Assembly (NCBI GenBank): GCA_018266075.1
Contig: JAFEBB010000073.1
Location: 1-37,364, forward strand
Reading direction: 5' to 3'
Length of the DNA: 37,364 bases
Source of the DNA: Deltaproteobacteria bacterium
Lineage (GTDB): Bacteria > Myxococcota > Myxococcia > Myxococcales > SZAS-1
Shown here piece by piece: positions 31,025-37,364 of the stretch (positions are counted from its first letter, which is position 1; each line of letters begins with the position of its first letter). The translations under genes and the position numbers were made by a program. The notes beneath the pieces were generated by a model, which searched no databases, had not been told where the DNA came from, and saw nothing but the letters and a program-made list of their open reading frames with translations.

Positions 31025-32056
31025 TTAAGGGGCATCCGCGCCGCGTCGGACGCCCACCGCGCGCACGCCCGCGCCCGTGCCGGCGGCGAGGTGCTTGCGC
31101 GAGAGCACGCACGCGCCCAGCGCGCCCGAGTACGAGCCCAGCGCCGAAGACACGATGCGGACCTTGTTCAGGTTGGCGGTGTTGAGCAGCCGGCTGTACG
31201 CGCGCACGCGGATGCGCTCCACGAACCGCTCGCCGAAGCGCTCGGCCAGGCCGCCGCCGATGACCACGACCTCCGGATCGAGCGAGTTGATGAGGTTTCC
31301 CGCCAGATCGCCCACGTGATCCTGCGCGGCGTGGAAGACCTTGTGCATGACCTTGTCGCCCTTATCGAGCGCGCGCTCCACCACGCTGGAGGTCATGCGG
31401 TCCTTGTTCTTCTTCTTCATGATCTCGAGGACCACGCTCTTGCGGCCCTTCTTGATCTGCGCGCGCACGTCGCGCTCCATCGACGTCCGGCTCGCGAGCG
31501 CCTCCGCGCAGCCACGGCGACCGCAGCCGCACTTGGGGCCGTCGTTCACGAGCACGGTGTGGCCAACCTCGCCGGCCGAGCCGCGGTTCCCCAGCCAGAG
31601 CTCGTCGTCGAGGATGATCGCGCCGCCGATGCCCGTGCCCACCCAGATGGCCACCGCCGAGCGCGCGCCCTTGGCCGCGCCGTAGGCGTGCTCGCCGAGC
31701 ATGGCCACGTGCACGTCGTTGTCCACGACGGTGGAGAGGCCGGTGCGCTTGCGGAGCAGGTTCGCGAGCGGCACATCCTTCCAGCCGAGGTTCGGGGCCA
31801 CGCGCACCACGCCGGTGCCCGGTTCCACCGCGCCCGCAGGGCCAACGCCCAGGCCGCCGAGGTCGAAGACCTTCACGCCCGCGGCCTTCGCCGAGGCCTC
31901 GAGCACCTGCACCACCTGGTCGATCACCGCGTCCGCGCCCTTTCCGCGGATGGTCTCGACGGCGGCCTCGCCGCGAACCTTGCCTTGCGCGTCGGCCACC
32001 ACGCAGAGCAGCGACGTGCCGCCCAGGTCGACACCGGCCACCAGGTCGGAGCCCAT
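31025..32056 (-). CDS. ROK-family sugar kinase (glucokinase-like)
   Basis: 343 residues from the ATG at 32056, which has a GAGGGGGA ribosome site. The ATP-binding DLGGTS at 10-15, catalytic Asp114 in VDNDVHVA, the ExGH motif at 163-166 and the zinc site CGCGRRGC (Cys176, Cys178, Cys183, with His166) mark a ROK kinase, not a repressor, since no helix-turn-helix precedes it. The most likely reaction is ATP-dependent phosphorylation of glucose or N-acetylmannosamine/glucosamine. A charged insert (about 190-235, rich in Lys) is longer than usual. It starts 33 bases after nuoB. Confidence 0.9.
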   Translation of the reverse strand: MGSDLVAGVDLGGTSLLCVVADAQGKVRGEAAVETIRGKGADAVIDQVVQVLEASAKAAGVKVFDLGGLGVGPAGAVEPGTGVVRVAPNLGWKDVPLANLLRKRTGLSTVVDNDVHVAMLGEHAYGAAKGARSAVAIWVGTGIGGAIILDDELWLGNRGSAGEVGHTVLVNDGPKCGCGRRGCAEALASRTSMERDVRAQIKKGRKSVVLEIMKKKNKDRMTSSVVERALDKGDKVMHKVFHAAQDHVGDLAGNLINSLDPEVVVIGGGLAERFGERFVERIRVRAYSRLLNTANLNKVRIVSSALGSYSGALGACVLSRKHLAAGTGAGVRAVGVRRGADAP

Positions 32057-32089
32057 GTGCTGTCCCCCTCGCGTTGAGATGTGGCGCGG

Positions 32090-32641
32090 CTAGCGCAGCG
32101 TCAGGTCGACGCTCGGCTTCTGCGGCGCGGAGCGATCGAAGAGCTTGTGCGTCTGGCCGGAGATCTTGTCCTGCAGCAGCATCAAGCCGTCGAGGATCTG
32201 CTCCGGGCGCGGCGGGCAGCCGGGGATGTACACGTCGACGGGGATGATGCGGTCGATGCCCTGCAGCACCGCGTAGTTGTCGTAGAAGCCGCCCGAGCTC
32301 GCGCACACGCCGAAGGCGACCACCCACTTCGGCTCGCACATCTGCTCGTAGACGCGCTTGAGGATCGGCGCCTGCTTCTGGTTGATGGTGCCCACCACCA
32401 TCAAGAGATCAGCCTGGCGCGGCGAGAAGCGGGGGAACTCGGCGCCGAAGCGGGCGATGTCGTAGCGGCTGGCGGCGACGCTCATGTACTCCATGCCGCA
32501 GCACGCGGTGGCGTACGGGTAGACGAAGAGCGAGTTCTTGCGCGCCCAGCCCAGGCCCTTGGAGATGATGCCCTTGAGGCCGGTGACGGCCTCGTCGCGG
32601 CGGGTGAAGACGGCGTTCTTGGAGACGTCGGCGTCGGACAT
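32090..32641 (-). CDS. nuoB: NADH-quinone oxidoreductase subunit B (complex I)
   Basis: 183 residues. NuoB carries the terminal iron-sulfur cluster N2 that passes electrons to quinone; its ligands are present as Cys47-Cys48 (YATACCGMEYM), Cys113 (GVCASSGG) and Cys142 (IPGCPPRPE). The start is only two bases from the nuoA stop, so nuoAB are coupled. The C-terminus is slightly extended. The next gene leftward is the ROK kinase, not nuoC. Confidence 0.97.
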   Translation of the reverse strand: MSDADVSKNAVFTRRDEAVTGLKGIISKGLGWARKNSLFVYPYATACCGMEYMSVAASRYDIARFGAEFPRFSPRQADLLMVVGTINQKQAPILKRVYEQMCEPKWVVAFGVCASSGGFYDNYAVLQGIDRIIPVDVYIPGCPPRPEQILDGLMLLQDKISGQTHKLFDRSAPQKPSVDLTLR

Positions 32642-32643
32642 GG

Positions 32644-33003
32644 CTAATCCCAGTTCAGCGCGCCCTTCTTCCACACGTAGACCAGCCCCACCACCAGCGT
32701 GAACGCGAACACCAGCATCTCGATGTAGCCGAACCAGCCCAGCGCGTTGAAGTTGCGAGCCCAGGGGTAGAGGAACACGGTCTCGAGGTCGAAGACGATG
32801 AAGAGCAGGGCGACCACGTAGAACTTCACGCTGAAGCGCTGCTTGGCCGAGTCGAGCACCTCGGAGCCGCACTCGAAGGGCGCCTGCTTGATCTTGGAGT
32901 AGCGGCGCGGGCCGAGCGCCCCACCGAGGATGGCGATCAGCGCCGCCATGATTCCGCCCACGGCGAGGACGATGGCCAGGGGCAGGTAGTCGTGCATGGT
33001 CAT
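32644..33003 (-). CDS. nuoA: NADH-quinone oxidoreductase subunit A (complex I)
   Basis: 119 residues with three membrane helices and the strongly conserved loop FECGSEVLDSAKQRFSVKFY followed by FIVFDLETVFLYPWA. NuoA joins the membrane arm to the peripheral arm near the quinone site. ATG codons at 33003 and 32997 are both possible; the promoter lies so close that the first would give a nearly leaderless message. Confidence 0.96.
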   Translation of the reverse strand: MTMHDYLPLAIVLAVGGIMAALIAILGGALGPRRYSKIKQAPFECGSEVLDSAKQRFSVKFYVVALLFIVFDLETVFLYPWARNFNALGWFGYIEMLVFAFTLVVGLVYVWKKGALNWD

Positions 33004-33012
33004 GGCGCGGGC

Positions 33013-33041
33013 AGGATACGAGCGGGGGTGCGGCCGGTCAA
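33013..33041 (-). promoter_or_regulatory. Strong promoter for nuoAB
   Basis: Leftward TTGACC (33041-33036), 17-base spacer, TATCCT (33018-33013), then nine bases to the ATG at 33003. Spacing and hexamers are the best in the window; the transcript leader would be only a few bases. Confidence 0.65.
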
Positions 33042-33119
33042 CGGAGATTGTCCGGCCTGCCTCAGCCGCGGCGAGGGCACCTCGCCGGCCGAGGTGCCCT
33101 CATGCCTGATCCATCCCGC

Positions 33120-33698
33120 TCAGCTCGCGGCCTTGGTCGCCGGCTCCATCGCGTCGTTGGCGGCCGGGGTGGCTCCGAGTTGCACCGGCTGCGCGGGCGC
33201 GCCGCTCGCGGTCGTCGCGGTCTCGTTGCCGTCCACGCTCACCGCCACCGGCCCGGCCTGGATGGCCTCCTTCTGCCGGCGGCCCATGGTGTGGCGCAGC
33301 GCGCGGGTCTGGTTCGCGCGCTCGCGGGCGGCCGTCTTCTCCTTGACCGTGAGCTGCTTCTTCGGCTTCACCGGCGGCACGCCGGCCTGGCCGAGCTTCA
33401 CCGCGTCCGGCCCGAAGTGCGCCTCGAGCCCGGTGATCGCCGCCTTCACGAACGCCTTGGCCTCCGGCTCCACGGCGTTGCGCTCGGCCACCGCCTGGGT
33501 CGCCTCGGCCTGCCGCTGCTCGGCGCGGTCGTAGCGCTCGAGGAACTGACCGGCGCGCGCCGCGAGCTTCTCGCCGGTCATCTCCACGCCCGCGACCTTC
33601 ACCGTCTCCTTCGCCCCGAGCTCGCCGGCCACCTTGTCCTTCAAGGTCTTCAGCACCGACTCCACCGGTGCGCCCCGGATCTTCGTTCTCGATGCCAT
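33120..33698 (-). CDS. Unknown basic protein with a structured leader, 192 residues
   Basis: Start is the ATG at 33698 (MASRTKIRGAPVESVLKTLK); the longer open frame upstream has no support and runs through the folded leader. The product is helical and Ala/Lys-rich. Its central part is EKLAARAGQFLERYDRAE, and a basic tail RANQTRALRHTMGRRQKEAI precedes a Ala/Thr/Pro-rich C-terminus. I recall unannotated proteins of this style in myxobacteria, ending in a KATRxTMGxxQ-type basic segment, but no function. The gene at 1-110 may be a relative. The leader at 33713-33766 can fold into a three-way junction. Confidence 0.65.
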   Translation of the reverse strand: MASRTKIRGAPVESVLKTLKDKVAGELGAKETVKVAGVEMTGEKLAARAGQFLERYDRAEQRQAEATQAVAERNAVEPEAKAFVKAAITGLEAHFGPDAVKLGQAGVPPVKPKKQLTVKEKTAARERANQTRALRHTMGRRQKEAIQAGPVAVSVDGNETATTASGAPAQPVQLGATPAANDAMEPATKAAS

Positions 33699-33712
33699 GT
33701 GGCACCCCCGAA

Positions 33713-33766
33713 TCGTCTGCGCGTCGCCGCCCCATGCGGCGACTCCGCGTCGCGCGGAGCAGACGA
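33713..33766 (-). ncRNA. Candidate cis-regulatory RNA: perfect three-way junction in a 5' leader
   Basis: In the leftward RNA, P1 is TCGTCTGC with GCAGACGA (8 bp), P2 is TCCGCG-CGA-CGCGGA (6 bp) and P3 is GTCGCCG-CATGGGG-CGGCGAC (7 bp). All 21 pairs are Watson-Crick in 54 bases, with only GC unpaired at the junction. It ends 14 bases before the ATG at 33698, right before the GGGGGTGCC ribosome region. It does not match a riboswitch I know. It could be a leader regulator or a mobile palindromic repeat. The rest of 33767-33974 shows no gene. Confidence 0.55.
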
Positions 33767-33974
33767 GGGTTCGCTGGTGCACTCGGCGGGCCAACGCGCA
33801 AGTCGACAGATCTCGGAGGAGCGCGCTGCGGCGGGTGTGTCTCGCGGCCCGCGGGTGTGGCTTGCGGCGTTCGCGCCGGCTCCAACACGGACCCTCTCCG
33901 TGGTCGCGTCGAATGACGGATCGATGCGTCTCGGCGACCTGTCGGAGCTCGAAACGGCCGTGCGGCCTCACGCC

Positions 33975-36713
33975 TCACTCGAAGTCCGGTGTACCGCCGG
34001 GCTGGGTGCGATTGAGCAGCGTCTGGATCCGGCCCGTCTTGAAGTTCGCGAGCACGAGGTCCACCCTTCCGTCGTTGTCGACGTCCATGGGGAGCAGGGT
34101 GGTGTCGTACGTGATCGGGAGCGAGTCGAGGCGCGTGTCCTCGAATGACGCGTCCGCTCGCTGCCGGAAGAAGTGCACGTTGTACGAGCCGGACTCGGTG
34201 ACGAGCCCCAGCAGGTCCGTGAGCCCGTCGCCGTCCACGTCCGCGACGAGCATGCTCGCCCTGTACAGGTTCGTCCCGATCGCGTGGAGCTCGCCGTCCG
34301 CCGGGCGCAGCGTGAAGTAGTACTGGGTTCCCGTGTTCTGCTGCTCCGCGGCGAAGATGAGCGTGTCGCTCCGGTCCCCCACGCGCATGGGGAACGCCGG
34401 CCCGCTGAGCTGCACGCCCACGACCTGAAGGTCGGGGAGGGTGGTCGCGTCGAAGACCTGAGTAGGCGTGGCGGGCCAGGCGACGCTGCCGTCCGTCGCG
34501 CCGGGGTAGAACTCGACCCGCGTTCCGTCGAGCTCCACGAGGTCATTGAGCCTGCCCGACGCGGACTGCACCGGGTACACCCCGACCGTCGTTTCCGCCC
34601 AGGGGAAGGTCGTCTCGGCGCTCACCCCGCCGTCCGTCTCCACGGTCATGGCCAGGCCGCCGTCGCGCGTCAGCACGAGGAGGACGCTCCCCGCGGTGTC
34701 CCCGGGCTCGTCGAGCACGGCCCAGAGATAACTGGCCGCGGGCACATCGACGTGCAGCTCCGGGCTGGAGTCGAAGGGCACGCCGACGAGCTGGCCGCTC
34801 CAGGGCGAGGTGCCCCACAGCGCATGCTGGTCCGCGTTGGCGACCACTCCAACCAGGCCGGTGACGTTGTTCAGGTCTTCGAGAGAGAGGCCGCCGTCCG
34901 CGGCGGTATCCAGGACCGCCACGCCGGACTTGAGCGAGCCCACCACCCGCGACGAGCGCGGCCAGGAGCTGCTCGTGCTCTGGAAGGTCTGCGGCTGGAC
35001 CTGGAACTCGCGGCCCCCGTGCAGGTCGCCGAGGACGTTGGCGCGGCGGTAGACCACGCTGTGGTCGTCGTCGAAGGTGACGTAGTCCATGCGTCCGTCG
35101 CCGTTCACGTCGGCGGCGAGGCCGTTGGTGAGCTCGGGCAGCGGAGGCGCCGGCTCGAACGCCCAACCGCCGTCCACGAACTCGGCCACCAGGGCATCGG
35201 CCCCGACGAGCATGAGGCGATCTGCGGGGTGAAGCACGTCTCTCCAGAGAGGGAAGAGATAGGACTCGCCGTGGGGTGGGTCGATGGCGATCCCATGGTC
35301 GAAGCCGCCGTCGGGAAGGCCGAGGTTGACACAGAGCTCTGTCGCCAGCGGGAGGTGCACGGCGTCGTCGATGCCATCCCCGTTGACGTCGAAGAGCTGG
35401 TAGCCCCTGCCGGCGATCTGCGGCGCGCAGTCGACGGTCGGCGTGGAGACCAGCATGCTCGGTTGCCCGATGCCGTACGGGCCACCTTGAAAGTGCGAGG
35501 CCACGCCGATGATGGGTGTCAGGCCGAAGACGCTGGCGATGGTCTCGGACCACGTGACCATCATCGCGTCGTGCCCGGTGGAGACCTGGGCCGACGTCGC
35601 GGCGGAGGACACCCCCGTGATGCCCAGGCCGCTCATGTCGAAGGCGAAGAGGGTGTTGAGCTGGAAGGGCGCGGGGCCGAGGTCCGTGTTGCCGCCCCCG
35701 CCATCGCCCTCTTCCGCGAGCGCCACCACGAAGAATGGATTGGAGAGCGAGCCCTGGATCGTGTGATCGACGATGACCACGGCCTCTTGGGACACCGCAG
35801 GGCGAGCGTCGACCGTGGCCAGCTGGGAGAAGTCGTAGGCATCGCCCCCATCGATGGTGGCGTGCCAGGGCCACCCCGCCGCGGGAATGAGCTGGCCGTC
35901 GAAGCCACCGCGCAGCAGGAACAGCGTGCCGCTGCAGTCGCCGAGGATGTCGTCGTGGCCGTCGCCGTCCTCGTCCACGATGGTGAGCGCGTTGGCGTCG
36001 CAGGGCAGCTCCATGGTCTGGGTGAGCACCGGCGTGGTGGGCGTGCTGAGGATGACCTCCAGCACCGTGCCGCTGATGACCACCACGTCCTGGCGGCCGT
36101 CGCCGTTGAAGTCGCCGGTCTTGAGCTGGGTTGCCCCGAACGTGACGATGGGCACCGTGGTGTCTCCCACGGCAATGGGCGCCTGGGTGGTGATCCCAAT
36201 CTGGTCGATGACCTCCACCCGGTCGACCACATCGGGGTTGATGCCCGCGGTGTACTGGCCGCTCGAGGTGATGGTGCCGAAGCTCGAGTTCGACCGGGGC
36301 GCCATGCGGAAGGTGTAGGGCGGCTTGCCTCCCTGGGCGAGGAACGTGAGCTGGCCACCGGGCACCGTCGACGCATGGTCCGGCGAGAGCACCAGCGGCG
36401 GCCCAACTTGCACGTTCACGGAGGCGCGGGCCTGGGTGCCGTCGGTCACGACGATGGTGTCGATGAGGTTTCCCTGGAGCCCGGCGGTGTAGACGCCGTC
36501 GGGCGTGACCGTGCCGCCGTGCGTCGGGTCGGCCACCGAGAGGGTGTAGTTCCCGTCGCCGCCGCCGGGGTGCACCGAGGCATGGTCGCCGGGCGCGAGC
36601 TGGGTGGCGTCGCAGGTGAGCTGCAACGGCACGGCTTGGTTCTTCGGCGCCACGAAGTTGCGTGAACATCCCAGCAAGGTGAGCAGCGTCGCGGCCACGA
36701 CTCGAAGTCGCAT
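33975..36713 (-). CDS. Second FG-GAP repeat lipoprotein, 912 residues
   Basis: Start is the ATG at 36713, giving a signal peptide MRLRVVAATLLTLLGC with lipobox LLGC and Cys16. The N-terminal third has two Ig-like or cadherin-like beta domains (PVPLQLTCDATQLAPGDHAS and PLVLSPDHASTVPGGQLTFL start them; each contains a GTxTxxGxYTAG strand). FG-GAP/VCBS repeats follow, with loops such as DFNGDGRQDVVVI, DEDGDGHDDILGD, DVNGDGIDDAV, DVNGDGRMDYV and DVDGDGLTDLL. These bind calcium and form blades of a propeller. Unlike the one at 1386-4553 it has no Ser-rich stalk and no fibronectin domains. A -10 TAGAAT lies at 36745-36740. Role: cell-surface binding, ligand unknown. Confidence 0.88.
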   Translation of the reverse strand: MRLRVVAATLLTLLGCSRNFVAPKNQAVPLQLTCDATQLAPGDHASVHPGGGDGNYTLSVADPTHGGTVTPDGVYTAGLQGNLIDTIVVTDGTQARASVNVQVGPPLVLSPDHASTVPGGQLTFLAQGGKPPYTFRMAPRSNSSFGTITSSGQYTAGINPDVVDRVEVIDQIGITTQAPIAVGDTTVPIVTFGATQLKTGDFNGDGRQDVVVISGTVLEVILSTPTTPVLTQTMELPCDANALTIVDEDGDGHDDILGDCSGTLFLLRGGFDGQLIPAAGWPWHATIDGGDAYDFSQLATVDARPAVSQEAVVIVDHTIQGSLSNPFFVVALAEEGDGGGGNTDLGPAPFQLNTLFAFDMSGLGITGVSSAATSAQVSTGHDAMMVTWSETIASVFGLTPIIGVASHFQGGPYGIGQPSMLVSTPTVDCAPQIAGRGYQLFDVNGDGIDDAVHLPLATELCVNLGLPDGGFDHGIAIDPPHGESYLFPLWRDVLHPADRLMLVGADALVAEFVDGGWAFEPAPPLPELTNGLAADVNGDGRMDYVTFDDDHSVVYRRANVLGDLHGGREFQVQPQTFQSTSSSWPRSSRVVGSLKSGVAVLDTAADGGLSLEDLNNVTGLVGVVANADQHALWGTSPWSGQLVGVPFDSSPELHVDVPAASYLWAVLDEPGDTAGSVLLVLTRDGGLAMTVETDGGVSAETTFPWAETTVGVYPVQSASGRLNDLVELDGTRVEFYPGATDGSVAWPATPTQVFDATTLPDLQVVGVQLSGPAFPMRVGDRSDTLIFAAEQQNTGTQYYFTLRPADGELHAIGTNLYRASMLVADVDGDGLTDLLGLVTESGSYNVHFFRQRADASFEDTRLDSLPITYDTTLLPMDVDNDGRVDLVLANFKTGRIQTLLNRTQPGGTPDFE

Positions 36714-37206
36714 CGTTCTCCCGAACCCAAAGGAGCGACATTCTATGCGGACGGGGACGCTCCGAGGGTGCCTCCCTTGGGCCTCGCGTCTCCCAGGCAG
36801 GCTCGGCGGTGCGCGCGGCGCCCCGGACATCTCGAGACGAGGCGCCCCTCGACCGAGGTGAGCCCGTCGCCGTCTGGAGCGCGCGAGCCCTGCTCGATCG
36901 CGGCGCGGCTTCCCTGCGCTGCTGCGCGCGCTGCGGGGGCGAGCGGCTCTTCTCATTGAGAGTGAAAGGCTGCCGATCTCTTCCTCGCCGCGCGCGACGA
37001 ATGACGCCACGGCACCTGGCTCCCACACAGTCTCAATCGACTTGGGATTGAAAACGAAGCGGCCTCCATCTGAGACATCCGTGCGACTCGCGCGACGCAC
37101 CCTGGGGGACCCAACGAGGGTGGCATGGGCAGGGAAGGGCAGGGCGGCGGAAGGCTGGATTTGCCATGTCGTCCCAACACGGACGTTCTGTGGCCGCTTG
37201 TCCGGC
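36714..37206. other. About 490 bases without a convincing gene
   Basis: Apart from the TAGAAT -10 of the lipoprotein gene, I see only open frames with arginine-rich, low-complexity products and a weak TCAATC/GATTGA inverted repeat at 37033-37051. One rightward frame (36809-37051) contains a CCARCGG zinc-ribbon-like half but no second half. Confidence 0.5.
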
Positions 37207-37364
37207 TTACCCTCTGGATTCGTGGGTGGCGGGCTGCTCGCCGGGAAGGCGCTCCCGACTCACCTTCGCCACGAGCGACTGTCGAATGCCACCGCCATGT
37301 GGGAAGCGCCCATCGACAAGCGTGCCGTGCCAATCCAGCTGGTCACGGTCACCATCGACAAGCG
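37207..37364 (-). CDS. C-terminal end of a leftward ORF, possibly MORN-like (runs off the right edge)
   Basis: The leftward frame enters from the edge and stops at a TAA (37209-37207). It contains DWHGTLVDGRFPHGGGI, close to the MORN pattern (aromatic-x-G-x4-D/N-G-x3-G-x-G), and LVDG recurs 14 residues apart, from a 12-base direct repeat (37311-37322 and 37353-37364). MORN repeats bind membranes or proteins. Only about 51 residues are visible. The opposite strand also has an open frame from 37297 beginning MWEAPIDKRAVPIQLVTVTI, so the strand is not certain. Confidence 0.35.
   Translation of the reverse strand, partial: LVDGDRDQLDWHGTLVDGRFPHGGGIRQSLVAKVSRERLPGEQPATHESRG

Noticed and set aside
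36809-37051. Small zinc-ribbon protein on the + strand
   Set aside because: Only one half of a zinc knuckle (CCARCGG) is present, the rest is Arg-rich and no ribosome site precedes the ATG.
37297-37364. Rightward gene starting MWEAPIDK at the right edge
   Set aside because: The frame is open and GC-rich at third positions but has no ribosome site and only 22 codons are visible; the leftward frame gives a more protein-like ending, so it is mentioned only as an alternative.

Overview
The window is high-GC DNA (GC-rich third codon positions throughout) and most likely comes from a Myxococcota (myxobacterial) chromosome. The main pointers are a TIGR02265/DUF2378 protein (a paralogous family known from Myxococcus), a flagellar-type export apparatus outside any visible flagellar locus, FHA and TPR proteins, a sigma-54-type promoter and large FG-GAP lipoproteins. 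No rRNA, tRNA, CRISPR array or intact transposon was seen.

Left end (1-1385): the start of a leftward gene, then a non-coding, rearranged stretch. It holds a hairpin, two copies of a 17-bp palindrome, a minisatellite of about nine 42-bp units, a truncated IS481-type transposase with terminal repeats, and a 25-codon ORF. Next come a large leftward lipoprotein with a Ser/Thr linker, two fibronectin III domains and FG-GAP repeats (1386-4553) and two unknown genes.

Centre-left (6010-15021): a long rightward cluster encoding FliJ/SctO, FliK/SctP, FliM-N/SctQ, FliO, SctR, SctS, SctT and SctU. It is followed by a DUF2378 protein, three small unknown proteins and a free-standing copy of the SctU C-terminal domain. 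The ATPase, stator, export gate SctV, ring proteins and secretin are not in the window, so this is part of a secretion machine rather than a whole one.

Centre (15032-25874): ordinary chromosomal genes. These are a ferritin-like protein, serC, a thiolase, a TPR protein, a MerR divergon, an FHA membrane protein, a 69-residue protein behind a sigma-54-like promoter, a COG2509-type flavoprotein, a GYF-type membrane protein, an SDR and an HdeD-family protein.

Right (25945-37364): complex I genes nuoA-nuoB and nuoC-nuoD lie on the same strand but are separated by a ROK kinase, an 847-residue ATPase/TPR protein behind an operator-like palindrome, and a cysteine-rich lipoprotein. Beyond nuoA is an unknown gene whose leader can fold into a perfect three-way junction, then a second FG-GAP lipoprotein, about 490 bases without a convincing gene, and the tail of a further leftward ORF. 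The least explained signals are the three-way-junction leader, the detached SctU domain, the 42-bp array beside the transposase stub, and the twin palindromes.
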